DNA of 64,000 nucleotides from Oopsacas minuta (GCA_024704765.1 JAKMXF010000305.1:38682-102681), one strand, 5' to 3'; shown: positions 1 to 11,816, counted from the first letter of the stretch. The notes: generated by a model from the sequence alone, not told the origin. Made by a program: numbers and translations.

Positions 1-1
1 C

Positions 2-301
2 AACAAGAAGTCGTCCAACTACAGAGAAGGAGTGGAAACCTTGCTTAACGCATACGAGAAGATGGGCTGTCGCATGTCGCTAAAACTTCATTTCTTGCAC
101 TCTCACCTTGATTTTTTCCCTGAGAACCTTGGTGCTGTAAGTGATGAACAGGGTGAGAGATTCCACCAAGACATACAGGAGATGGAAACCCGATACCAAG
201 GTTTCTGGAATGTGGGCATGATGTCCGATTACTGTTAGAGGCTTTTCAGAGATAATCCCAAGAAGATATATAAAAGGAAGTCGTACTCTCAACACTTTTA
301 A
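2..301 (+). pseudogene. 3' end of an uncharacterised repeat-family ORF, one nonsense codon
   Basis: The frame is open from the left edge to TAG at 236-238, then continues in the same frame to TAA at 299-301. The resulting C-terminal segment has the motif NLGAVSDEQGERFHQDI, then YQGFWNVGMMSDYC, stop, and a basic tail ending YSQHF. I recall this GERFHQD-type C-terminus as a recurrent, uncharacterised protein family in arthropod genomes, often multicopy and probably mobile-element derived; that is memory, not a search. Relatives usually have Trp after the DYC motif, so the stop looks like TGG to TAG. The 5' part lies outside the window. It is either a dead repeat copy or, less likely, a gene ending at the first stop. 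Confidence 0.6.
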
Positions 302-2834
302 TTTAGTTAGCTACCTTTATACTTCTAGATGGATATGTATTTCCCCTTAGTTTGTGAGTAGTTTATACATGCATGAATGTGAATAATTATTTGTAAGAGC
401 TAGGATAATAACTGATATTATCTTGACATTAATCTCAAACATCGAAACGTTGATTTATTTCAGATGGCTACCATGTAAGAAGACCAAAAGACAGCCACTA
501 CCATAAAATAACAGGAAAAATTTAGGAAATACATAAAAATCGTTGACTTGTAGATGGAAAAAAAACTGGACGTGCTGGAAAGAATCTGAAAGCAGATTTG
601 AATTCAGCGTAAAAAACTAGCTTAGAAAATGTCAATCTAATACTTGATGAGAAAATGAAGTTAAATTTTGTTGACCTGTGTAATTTGCTTTCTATATGAA
701 AAGTTGTCCATGGATTCCTGGACGCGGATAAAATTTGCTTAAGTTCCCAACTCTACGTAAGTATGATTCAATCATTCTTCATTCATGTTTGTGATTATGT
801 AAACACAATTGACCTGCCCCAAATTTTGTCACCTGGCTACTTGGTCAATCCCTGGACGTTTTGGCATGTATGACATATGTAATATTTACAACCTTAGTGA
901 CAGTTTCTTGATTTAGTAGAAAATTTGTATAGTCTGGTTATCTCAGCGCCGAAGTCACCCGAATTTCAGTTTCCGATTGAATCCAGTCAAACTTAGCAAA
1001 CTACACTTCTGGAAAGGTTCTAGGGGTTAAGGCCCTATATTTGGAAATCATTGCATCTAAACTTCCCTCCTGATAAAAACTTTTCCCCTCCTCTATCCCT
1101 CCTGTTAGATATGTGTGTCACTGCTACTGAAGGGTGCTGAACAACTTGTATTTGAGTAATTTGGGTGTGGTCTTTATCTTGGGTAACACACTTTTTGATA
1201 AACAATTGCGTGCTGTGAAAAGATCTATTTATATGAGCCTACTATACTTAAACCTTAACTTTCTCAGGATCTTGGATAGTTTTCTACGTGTCCTGCTGAG
1301 TATTTGGATCCAGATAGTATATTTCTGAAACACCTCATTTTACCCCTATACTGGTGGTTCCAATATTTACAATAACAAATGTCCAATCCTAACATGCTAA
1401 CACAATTTATTTGAAATGATATAAAAAGGGAAGCCAAGCTCGATCTTGTCTTTGACTGATCATGGCTTGGAGAATGTGTGAAGTTTGACGTCAGCAGAGT
1501 GTAAAATCTCAAAAAATGTCCAGGAATGTGGTAAAACTAAGTGGTAAATTTTAGTGTACGAGTTCCATGCGATATTTCACTCTGGGCAAACAATGGGAAA
1601 TAGTGTAATTTTTATGGGAATATATGCTTCGAATTTATTCATACTTTCTTAATAAATGACCTAATCAATAATGTATGAATTATTAACAAAGAAATAGTCT
1701 AATTCCTAGGAAGTCGATCAGGAATTTCCATATTTAATTTTTATGTCAAATCTTGAATATGTGAAATCATCAATTGTAAGAATCTATTATACTTTCTTAT
1801 TGAATAATACTATTGACGTTTAAATGAGTTGGATTTATCACAGCAGATTTTTTGTGTAGTAAAATATCCAATAGCAGTAACAATTCTACTTACTAGTTGT
1901 TAATTGAACCATCCCTTTTTATTGACTCGCTTTATGCAAATATTTTATAATATTTATAATCCGTACTTTGCCACTCTATTACATGGAAATTTCATTATAT
2001 ATTTCCCTAAACCAGCTAATTTCGACTTTTTTCTATAATATTTCTATAAAATTGACAAAAAGTTATTTTCTTTGTTTTGAAATATGTTTTTCATATTTTT
2101 CACTGAAAGCGGGCTAATTATGCAGTTAAATTTCAAAATGTATTTTTTCCACTTTTTGAGACTCGAATAGTTTTTTTTCAAATAACTGAGAGCTAAGCTC
2201 TCTGGGTTTGAAAGAGGATTGCTTGCCCGGAGCTAATCTCAAAACCATCGCAACTGCAACATTTAATCTACTTTAATAACAACTTGATATTCAAAAGTTA
2301 AAACATGCCCACTCATTGGTGAAATGCTCAACTACAAATAAACTCCTTCTTGTATGTTATTATACTCATATAGTATTTATTACAATTTATGTTTTGTCGG
2401 AATGAGCATTCCTGGTCTAATATCCATGCTCAGTTGTGAGCATGTATGGTAGGTTATAATAGTATTCATTATATCTTATCTATATAGAATGAATTTGAAT
2501 TGTTTAAACATCTGCTCATTTGTTTCCCAACTTTATTCACGAGGTATTCAGGTTTCGACCCTTAGAATACATTGTAATTTCATCAAAATGCCTAAGATAT
2601 TTTATTTATGCGAACTCCTTTTGTCACGAGTCTATCTAAGCCTACAAACATATCAAGTATTAGAATCTCTTTCCAGCATTTGTATGTATTTCGAGAAGTG
2701 CTTGAGAGCGATTAATCGATAATTATATGATGCTAACTTTGGCATATTTTCACCATGATTCTTGGCTTCTCATGTCTGTAGTAAGTAAGACTATGTGATT
2801 CAAGCCTGTAACTTTGGATTTTAGGTATAGACTA
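302..2834. other. AT-rich sequence, nothing recognised
   Basis: No coding, RNA or transposon structure was recognised on either strand. Open frames are short (up to about 80 codons), low in complexity and without family motifs. It probably lies in an intron of, or upstream of, the kinase gene that starts to be visible at 6463. Confidence 0.4.
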
Positions 2835-2839
2835 TGCTC
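2835..2839. repeat. Left target-site duplication TGCTC
   Basis: This 5-bp sequence directly precedes the CACAGTG terminus and is repeated exactly after the other terminus (5921-5925). The exact match supports a single transposition event with a 5-bp staggered cut. Confidence 0.85.
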
Positions 2840-5800
2840 CACAGTGTGGTAAAATGGCCATATGGGGAAATAGGTAAATGAATCTGTAATATCACCACAA
2901 TTATACTTACATATACTAAATCGACACTGTAGATTTCAAAAATACCAATCATTTTTTAGTACACGACTCTAAACGTTATGACGTAATTGCTTACATTTTC
3001 TAATTTTTAACACTTGTGGTTCATTAGTGAGGATATGAAAGTTGATAATACATGGATGTCATGGTCTCTATTCTGCTATTTGATAACGTACAATTTAAAG
3101 ACCCTTAATTATGTATGACTATTGGATATACTTATTATCATAAATCATCTGATAGTATACTATTATATAATATCTCTTGGAGGCTATTTGCAACGTCTCT
3201 TTTCTTCTTTGCGTGCATCAAACGATTCTGTACTAAGATGGGGTCACTACAACATAACAACCTGACTAAGATATCTCTAACATTATCTGTGAAAGAAGTT
3301 TTTCTTGCAAGATTCTCCCGATACCGCCTTACAAATTTATTGCAGGATTCTAAACATTCCTCAGAGAGATTCTGTAATCCCTTACCATTATTGTAAGCAC
3401 CTATTAACTGAAACGAATGGGCAAGTAACTTCTGCAAAGATGGAGTGATGTTTGCCCATGGGTACTCAACTAGAATAAATTCGTACATTTCTTTACACAA
3501 TTCTTGCATTTTGTCACAGTTAATCAAGTTACCACTGTTGAGGAGTCTTAACAAAACAGATAGATTTGTCTGGATCTTCTCTAATGATATTTTATCGGAA
3601 GGATTAATGGAAGAAGTGGCCCACGTCAAAAAGTCTCTCTTATTTAAGAAGCAGTCTCGCGCAATGTTACCAGTGGTTGAAGTGCCGCCCTGGCTTGAAG
3701 GGATATCAATACTGAAATTACATCTTTCCTGGAGTATAGCTCGAACCCTTTTCATGGAAGAATTTACTTTCGAGTTTGATGGCGCCCATACCTTGTGTCC
3801 TGCATCAAGATGGTATATCAACAGCATGAACCACCTGAATACACAAAGGAGACGCAGCTATAATATCGATGTTAGAAGTTGGTTGATGCGTAATACCAAC
3901 ACGTTGATTTGATGGGAGTTTCAAGTAATCTTCTTCATCAACCTCTTCAAAAAGTTGCCGAGCGTCGCTAATTAATCTGTTAATAGGGAAACCAGAATGG
4001 GCCCATTCTAAACTTTTAATTTGGCTATCCGTTGCAGTACACAGATGACAAGAAGCCCCACCAGCTCCATCCAGCAATCCTGCCATCTTGGTATCAAAAA
4101 GGGAACGGACTATCTCGACCTGTGCATGGCCTCCAATAAGAGATAACCCATCCTGTATGATATGGTCTGTTTGAGGATTGACTATTCTATTCATGATAAG
4201 CTTTACACTAGAATAATCTTCTTTCAAAGCTATCATTGCTACAGGCCTAAAGCAGAAAGGAGAGTTGCGTGAGCTGTTATAGAACACGTCATTTCCAAGT
4301 GTGTCTGTAATTGATATTACTTTAGATCCGAACAAAATGAAAGTTTTTGTGCTTAATACAGAATTGTTGCTTTGTTGGTTATAGGTTTGATGACAACCGG
4401 AGCCATCCAATCCATCAGATATCTTAATTTTAGTGGGTAGTGTGAATCAGGAACTGGGTCTAATGTTGAAAGCAAGCGTTGAATGGTCAGACTAAGGATG
4501 GAATGATAAGAGACGCAAGTCCCAATTGACAATACTTCGGGGTCTCTAACTATTTCCATTTCATTTATTAGGCTTATTTCCCTACGATATTGCGAGACAA
4601 GCTTATAGGAAGGAAGCTTAACATCACCTTTGAGAATTCTTTCAGATTCGTGTATTTACTCGCCCCAATTTCTAAGCTGTCCAATATGTAGGTATACTTA
4701 GAGATTTCTACTTTGTTCAATACACCGCTAAAAGATCCTTTATCAATTATTTCTCTGCACATGTCTGAAGTATCACGGTCATAGGATTTATTTGAGACTA
4801 ATTCTAAAGCTAGAGCGAGTAGTTGTTTAGGCTAAACTTTTTCTCACTATGCTAAAAAGTCCACATGCTCTAAAAGAACACCAAGTCTCGATCTGGAAGT
4901 CTTCATGTGACATTCGAGAATATGCTTCCGGGATTCAGTTACAATCTGTTCTGAAAAGTTTCGATTTTCAGAATCAGTGACTAAAGAAAATTCAGGATCG
5001 AGCGATATTCTCTTTCTTGGATTGGATATTGTTAGATGAGTAGAGTGGAAAATCATATTATCCCATGTTTCAAGATCCTTCCTGCGGTAACCTCTCTGGA
5101 TGTTAGAAGTGATTTAAATTTTAAATGGAGAGTAGCAGTTTCTTCATCGGATAAATTGTTGTTCTCAATAAGTTTCCTAACAGAGACTGTAACACTTCTT
5201 CCATTCGAAATATACAAATTATATGCCTCATCGTTCGTGATTAGTACAGACATGATCCGCAAAAGGGCTACTTTAACATGGAAACATTATGATATATGAT
5301 TGTAGGGTATTGGAATAACTAATAACCAGCAAAATATAGAATTTTACTGAAAAAATTTTAAACATTTGAAAAATATATTTTTCGGATTTTTGTCCGGTCC
5401 GAACAATGAATGACGTGATAAATTTTTGGGCAGCTTTTGGCAAGCCTGGAAAGTGATTAAATAGTTGACTAAATATAGTAACATTAAATATATTAATAAC
5501 GTTTTGCCAAATTTTGTCAAACAAGAGATGCTACACTTCTATCAATGGGAAAAAATTGAAATTGTAACTTTGGGAGGGCCAAACTAGACACCTGGAAAAA
5601 GTATGAATGATTATCTAGACTAACCTGTTAATGATTAAATTGCTGTTACAATATAGATTTATTATCAGAAGATGTTTTTCACTCTTATATTTAGTATTTG
5701 CATCAAATATGATTACATACATTAGGGCATAGGAATTTGCGGTTTGAAAATATATTTTCTATTATTAGAAACACATAACAAAGTTCTGCGTAGTTAGGAT

Positions 5801-5920
5801 TCCTAATTGCTTCTAATGCTGGCAATGATATTTTCGTGCTAATTGAACTATGGAGAATTCAAAAATGCATTGAAATATGTTTTTTAAAATATGCTTATTT
5901 CCCCATATTGCCACACTGTG
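2840..5920 (-). mobile_element. RAG1/Transib-type DNA transposon, 3.08 kb, with CACAGTG termini and 5-bp target duplication
   Basis: Both ends begin, read inward, with CACAGTGTGG. On the left this is 2840-2849; on the right it is the complement of 5911-5920. A second shared block, ATATGGGGAAATA, follows 10 nt further in on the left (2860-2872) but only 2 nt further in on the right. The element is bracketed by a perfect 5-bp direct repeat, TGCTC, at 2835-2839 and 5921-5925. Five-base duplications and CAC-starting termini are the signature of the Transib/RAG1 superfamily, and CACAGTG equals the consensus V(D)J recombination-signal heptamer. The interior carries a minus-strand transposase relic (3138-5285) with RAG1-like motifs. 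No second (RAG2-like) ORF was seen. Confidence 0.9.
3138..5285 (-). pseudogene. RAG1/Transib superfamily transposase, decayed
   Basis: About 700 codons can be followed on the minus strand in changing frames: 5285-5053, about 5056-4574 (with stops near 4849, 4846 and 4834), about 4590-4353, 4410-3805 and about 3840-3138. The order of motifs matches the RAG1/Transib core. LMDGSGCHQTYNQ near 4410 holds the likely first catalytic Asp (4405-4407). SCHLCTATD is the CxxC zinc-binding segment (RAG1 has CxLCDATR). SPL, then a frameshift, then FRWFMLLIYHL matches the Transib SPLHxxxRxxExxLH region. SSQGGTSTTGNIAR and ITPSLQKLLAH follow, and SEECLESCNKFVRRYREN aligns with the RAG1 segment around catalytic Glu962 (SEGNESGNKLFRRFR). 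The second catalytic Asp was not located. At least four frameshifts and three stops make it non-functional. Whether it is closer to Transib or to RAG1-like elements needs a tree. Confidence 0.85.
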
Positions 5921-5925
5921 TGCTC
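5921..5925. repeat. Right target-site duplication TGCTC
   Basis: It directly follows the right terminus CACTGTG and matches 2835-2839 exactly. Confidence 0.85.
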
Positions 5926-6462
5926 AAGACTATGCAAGTACTTTAATATTGCTTTGAGATACAAAGCATTTTGCACTATTCCACTTTCCAAGCCACCGTG
6001 ACATGTTGACCCAGGCAACTTTCATAATTTTTTTTGTTTTTGGTGCATTGACAAAATCCGAGGTCGTGTGAGGTTTCTTCTTAAGTTTTCCCAATTTTTA
6101 TCTGGGTTATACGAATATTACTTCATTCCTGTAAAACTTTGATCATTATCAGCCTATATTGTATATACTATGTAGTTTGCTAATTACATCTATTTCCCTA
6201 AATACCACCATCCCTATTCAAATTCGTATGCATAGTTTAAGTTTGAACTGTTACAACTATTGAAATTCACTTCTTTGCGAAATGTCTCTTTAACATCTAA
6301 TATATTGTCAAAATTTTATTTTCTATTATGCGAACAATAGTATACCTGTTACTCACATAAGAACTCATCGAGTATCTTCTCTCAAGTGAATTTTACTCTT
6401 TTCGAGAACCTGATATCCATACCCTTTCTAAAGCTTTATCATTTTCTAATGTTATTTGCTAG
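5926..6462 (+). other. Intron sequence upstream of the first visible LATS exon
   Basis: AT-rich sequence between the transposon and the exon. The last bases (TTATTTGCTAG, ending at 6462) form a plausible 3' splice site. Nothing else was recognised. Confidence 0.5.
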
Positions 6463-6650
6463 ATACCGCCACCTTATTCTCATTCGCCAGTCCCTGTTTT
6501 GGATTCTTTATCACCCCTCAATGATTCACCTCAAATTACAAATAGTTGTAAGGATACTTGCCTCATTTCTTCGGCAAAGGTTGAGCATATGTCTAAAGTA
6601 TCTAGTTTACCTTCTGAATCTCTGCAGTCAAAATCCTTGAGGCAACGAAG
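6463..6650 (+). CDS. LATS: LATS/Warts kinase, internal exon with PPxY motif
   Basis: Directly after an acceptor (TTTGCTAG) the frame reads IPPPYSHSPVPVLDSL and stays open to a donor (CGAAG/GTATGT). The 188-nt exon ends with two bases (AG) of a split codon. The next exon starts with A and then TCT, restoring Arg-Ser, so the phases agree across an 11.5-kb intron. PPPY is the WW-domain ligand by which LATS kinases bind YAP/Yorkie and scaffold proteins, and LATS proteins carry such motifs in the linker before the kinase. The rest of the exon is a Ser-rich linker that I cannot align by eye. Upstream coding exons, including any UBA domain, were not found in the window. The assignment to this gene rests on PPxY, strand, phase and position rather than on long similarity. 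Confidence 0.72.
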
Positions 6651-6729
6651 GTATGTACTTTTGTGTATTCTATTTATGCTTCACTTCATTTTGTTTTCAT
6701 ATATCTAATGAGTTTACAATATTACCTAG

Positions 6730-7082
6730 TAGAGGTGTTTCCAATGTGCGTGCCACGATCCAAAGTGATATCATCACGAAAACTTTCTAGGCAACAAGAA
6801 ATGGAAATTGAATCTATAAGTCTTTTGATGAATGTGTGAAGATAATTGTGCTTTCACTATTTTATTTTGTTATCCTGTCTCACTCATGGAGATTTTAAAT
6901 TAATTGTTATTAAAACTCATCATAATTATCTCGAAGATGTTCTTGTGCCCAATATGCTCGGCCTTCGTGCCTCGAAATTTGAAGAATTGTAAGATACACC
7001 TTACGTTTGAATTGGATCGTAATTTCATCAGTACCTAAAATGCCTGAAAACACTGTCCCTACCAAAAAGATTGAGAACCCCT
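6730..7082. mobile_element. Possible short hAT-like non-autonomous element
   Basis: The left edge TAGAGGTGTTTCCAATG and the complement of the right edge, CAGGGGTTCTCAATC, both resemble hAT termini (CAGNGGTT/GTTCCCAA type). The interior is non-coding. The flanking octamers do not match convincingly, so the boundaries are tentative. Confidence 0.3.
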
Positions 7083-9732
7083 GATTTAGGTACAGATGAA
7101 GATTATATTTTCGTTTGTGTCATTTCAATGTTCTATATATATTCACAGTCAATCCCACCTGGATTGATTGAGTATATTCTAACCACACTTGCCATGCCCA
7201 GTCAAATGTTTTCAACACAGACATAATTTCCATAGAAATATTGAAAAAGTGGTTCATCCTTTTTGTTGAAGCTAAAACCTGACTGAACTTGTATCTGTCG
7301 TCAAATTTCCAATCAATGTATTCTGTCTGATAATAATAAAAGTAATAATAATAATATAATTACATTTGTTATTCGTCATTTCCATGATAGCATCTTCCAA
7401 AGTGCCTTACAAAATTGATATGTAGTGTAAGTTTGTATATGTGGACATCTAGTCTAAATTCGTGTGTTCTTTTGCCGGTGTGTACTTCGAATGCTATCGT
7501 GACAAGTTGAGTCTTCAGAGGCTTTTAATATTCCCAGAGACGGCTTCTGATTTGAGAGTGAGGCGATTCCAATCTGCATGAGCGGACCTGAGAAAGACGA
7601 CTGCCAAGTGTTTTAGAAGATTTATATTTGATGTATACTAGATTTTAGGAGAAATTCATTTATGCATCACAGAGTGTTGAGATCTTTTGAAATGAACGAG
7701 TTCATTTATGTATTCAGTAGCAAGCAGATTTATGAGTTTTATAAGTAATCATGAAGATATTTAAGCTGATTGTGCACAACTTTACAATTATTCGACCAGA
7801 TTCAAGATCCTATGTCTCTTTTACACGATCTTGGTTCCTTACGGCACAAAGAAGATCAAAAACAAAATATTTCAGATCTTCAGTACTAGTCAGCGGCAAA
7901 TTATGGTGGATTCCTCCAACAGCATGGTTGGACTAACTTTGGTTGGATTATTCCAATAATTTTCTTTACGACCATCTGCCTACTACTATTCTTGCTCATT
8001 TACAACATGATCAAGACAGATTCCCTGCGAAACGCTATAATCGAGAGGAAGATCAGAAGAAGCATTGCATGGTTGGAAACCAACTGTTTTTTTGTTGGAA
8101 TGTATGATTAGTACCAAGATATAGAAGATTCACATGGTGGGGCCCTATTACATTTTGAATTACTATCAATTTGCATTATAATATATTTCTATATTGATCT
8201 ATTAAAAATTTCAAAAATATCTCAGTAATTTTCCCTATCCTTCTTCGTTAAATATTAATTATCTATGTTTGTTTTATGAGATGTTTGGAATAAAGTAGTT
8301 TTTCGAGAGTTTTAAGTTTCACCAATTTGCGTACTAAGTGCTCACCCTGTGACAACCTATCAGAACTCAAAATCAGTAAAGGAAGTGATCCTGGAGAGAG
8401 GAGGCAGAGATTATTTTGCCTAATTTAGGTGTGGAATATAATAAAAGGATATGGGGAAGAGCAAAACCGACGGGATGCATTTCTTCCTCTGCCTCAATGA
8501 TGGCTACCACCATCTATGCAAAGGTATGCATGTCCATCTTCTCATATTATTAAAATTCTAAAACTTAAGAATTCATAAAGCGAAGTAATAAAAGCAAAAC
8601 ACCCCTTATCGAAAGACAAAGGAAATGTAAAGATTCCAATGAAGATTAGTGCCTTCCAGCAGTTTTGTTTAAAGTGGCAGCCAGTAGTGGCCTCCAGGGG
8701 CTTGCTGGCTATATACTCAGTGATGCATTTTGGTTGACCACTTTTTGGGGTCATGTGGAGCCATTTTGGCCCCAGAAAACGATTAACCGATTAATGTACA
8801 CATGCTTTATATTGATCCTGGTTAGTCTGAATAAATGAGATTTCGGTGCACATATGTGTGCAGATTGAATCTCTAATATGTTTAACCAATTTTCTGTAAA
8901 TGTCCTTACAGATATTTTGTTCATATTGTAACAGATAACGAAGAATATGTTGCAGCCAATAATCTTCTTCACTTGTATCTATTATTTGACCGAATTTCCG
9001 TATTGCTTCAGAAAACAACTTTTTGTAAATGATGTGTGATGGCTCTGCATTAGGTTTGAAATTTTTTCCTAATGTTACAACTATAATGTATTATTTGACT
9101 CGCTTCTCAATATTTTTTTGAATTGATTTTTATTTAATACTATTGGGGGTTGGTGGATTATGATATTCAAATTTCCTTTGAAAATATTCTTTCCATTTTG
9201 AAATCATTTTATTTTTAAAATTAACTGATTTCCTAGTAGTTGTCCAGCAGATTGATCTGGTGGTCCCAGACTTAAAAGCAACACGACGCCACACCGCCTG
9301 TACTTTACTGTATATATGACGATGACTGTGTGAGATGTGAATTCAACATGCAGCTATAAAGAACATGTCATAGTAAAGTATAGCATCCTGAACTGTATAT
9401 TTAGGTTAGTAAGTTCTAGAAAAGAGTCACTGGGCGTGATAAACAATCTGTAAGGTCCTGAAGCGATACGCACAGCATGATATACCGTTTGGTTTACAAT
9501 CTTCCCAGAATGTTGGGATTTTTCTGGTCCCTTGGAGTAATTATGTGCCAGTGGGACCTTAGAAACTTTTTGGGGTCCAGTCCAGTCACACAAAGCACAA
9601 CAGCACTGAGTACATTTAGGGAAGAAAAACAATTTCTGGCCTTTTGGGAACACTGGACATAAGCTATGATTTTCATGTAGTATAGGATCCACTTACGCCC
9701 CCGCTCCCTTATTTAATTTCGAATATTTATGT
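7083..9732. other. Intron sequence, no clear feature
   Basis: A minus-strand open stretch at 8751-9018 reads like normal protein composition (SEAIRKFGQIIDTSEEDYW) but matches no family I know and is not continued upstream. It could be a gene relic. The rest is AT-rich without recognised motifs. Confidence 0.3.
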
Positions 9733-10443
9733 CATAGGAGATGTTGTCGAATAACCAACATCTCCTGCAGGAGATGTTGGCGATCTGATGGTACATGGCT
9801 TCAATACAGTTTTTTAGTGAATTGTGTGACTTCAACAAATTATAGCTGACATGCTTCAATCGTCGTACGATCGTACGATAGCACGATTCCACAAATAAAT
9901 AGTAAACCTAAAATGTTTTTATTTATTCATACTTAAATTGACTGAAAATTACCATCGATAGTAAGATTACCACACTCTTATGTAAAATATGCAAGCGTCA
10001 AAATGAAGTTATGCAATTAATAAGAGATTTTATCCAATTGTCTCCATTACTAATTTTAAAACTCCAACACTTTAAGCTCCTTGGGTATGCACTTCTTTTC
10101 GGTAATCATTTTACCTTAAAAACTGTTATTGAAAAAATCATTACCATTACGATGGAATGAAAACAAGAAAATAATATCTGAAGAAGATTCAAATCTACCA
10201 CGAAACATGAAAGTCAATTTTGGAGTATACTTGGCTATTCGTTTAATACGTACCATTCCTAAATATGTACATTAGATATATCGTTATATACTTGGCTAAA
10301 TTATCAGTTTGCATACTGATGGTATTAGAAACAATAAAAGTACACTGTATTGAAGCCATATACTATCAAATCGCCAATATCTCCTGCTGGAAATGTTGGC
10401 GATTTAACAACATCTCCCGATTGACAACATCTCCTATAACATT
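9733..10443. mobile_element. Foldback/MITE-like element with long inverted ends
   Basis: Roughly 90-100 bases at the left (from TAGGAGATGTTGTC near 9735 to GGCTTCAATACAGT near 9811) are repeated inverted at the right (about 10341-10440). The arms contain several copies of GGAGATGTTG in both orientations, including a perfect 26-bp palindrome at 9755-9780 centred on CTGCAG. No ORF lies between the arms. A target duplication could not be fixed. It may be a foldback element or a MITE of an unknown family. Confidence 0.65.
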
Positions 10444-11816
10444 TACACAAATGTTTAGTCACCCTCTTTTTTGGTTATTTTAATGAACTATCTGGATTCT
10501 ATGGAATATCCATACATTTATTTTAGATAATGCTATCGTAAGTTCTCTAGTAATGTATTCGTATTAATACTATGCAGTATAACTCGGATATGACGTACTC
10601 GGCTTTATTTGAGGCTTAATTTTGGTTATACGTACTTTTCTCCCAATCGGATATTTTGTACAAATTTGTATAGGAAAATTTTCGGATAAGATGTGCTTCG
10701 GTAGTGTTTTTATTTTTGTTTCCTCGAGAGGTACTTCTTATCCGTTTTCTATGTGTATCTGGATATTCCAAGTCCTTTTATATTCCATCCCGTTTATTCG
10801 GACACTCCTAGTATTTATCAATTATCATATGCTTAAATCTGGTAGGGAAGCCTCCAACGTTGCAACAAAATCTGACTTTCTTTCAATGGAATTTATGTAT
10901 TTTTTTATTGTTTAATATGTACCAGTATGTGTTTTCATCAACTTGATAACTTGAAGCAAGCATGATCGATTTGAAATTATAACGAAGTGGTTCCTGACTA
11001 TTATCTGTGTAATATTTATATAAATACATATTTATATTCGCCACTTCCTCATACACTCGAAATCAGGTGTTATTAACTGGATTATTTTCCTCTCTTGGTT
11101 ATCATTTTCCTTTCAAACGATGAAGTTCTTTTTTATTTCAGTACATGAACCCTATCGGGTTAGTTTGCTACAATTGTTTCTTTCTGGTTATTTTGTCTCT
11201 GTTTTTTTGCCCCTTTTCATGTCTTATGTCTCTCAAAATTCGGTTTACATGTATTTTCCTGAAAATTATTCATTTTTCTTAGTTACATTCCTTATTATAC
11301 TTGATCTGTTGATTTTGTTAACTATAGTAAATTTAGACATTGTTATTTTTGATCATGGAGAGCAAGAGTTTCATGATCGAAGGATATACTTGTTTTGTTA
11401 TTGAATCGGGTTTGCCTCTTTTCCCATCTATTTAGGGAGAAATATACTAATTTCTTGTATAATTATGTTTATATAATATTTTTGCATTTTCTTTAATTAT
11501 TGTGATCTATATATGTACTTAGAAATGCCATTAATGGTTGTAAATTTGGTATATTATTTCTTATGTATGATGTTGAATTTTTCGAAAGTGCATTTCTTAT
11601 TCTAGGTTTCAACTCATTTATTCTTTAGTTTTCTAGTCCTTTACTAGTCGAGCACATTAATGTTTATTGCATTATATGTTGTACTATGGATATTAGTGAT
11701 ATTGTGCTTTAGTACCCAAAAGATATAAGGGTTTCATATCAATCCATATCAGAAAAAATAGTTTATTTATTCCCAAAAGATTGCTATTGTCTTTCGAAAA
11801 TATATAATTGAACATA
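10444..11816. other. Intron sequence, very AT/T-rich on the plus strand
   Basis: Plus-strand open frames at 10622-10915 and 11120-11404 encode hydrophobic, Phe/Tyr/Ile-rich peptides. This is what T-rich DNA gives by chance. No family motif, start context or splice-site pairing supports a gene. Confidence 0.35.

Noticed and set aside
3445-3912. Plus-strand ORF of 155 codons
   Set aside because: It lies antisense to the RAG1/Transib relic. The minus-strand reading has the family motifs.
2840-5920. RAG2-like partner gene in the RAG1-type element
   Set aside because: The parts outside the transposase relic (2873-3137 and 5286-5885) are too short and show no kelch-like repeats.
10622-11404. Two plus-strand ORFs of 94-97 codons
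   Set aside because: They are Phe/Ile/Tyr-rich translations of T-rich intron DNA, with no motif, homology or splice context.
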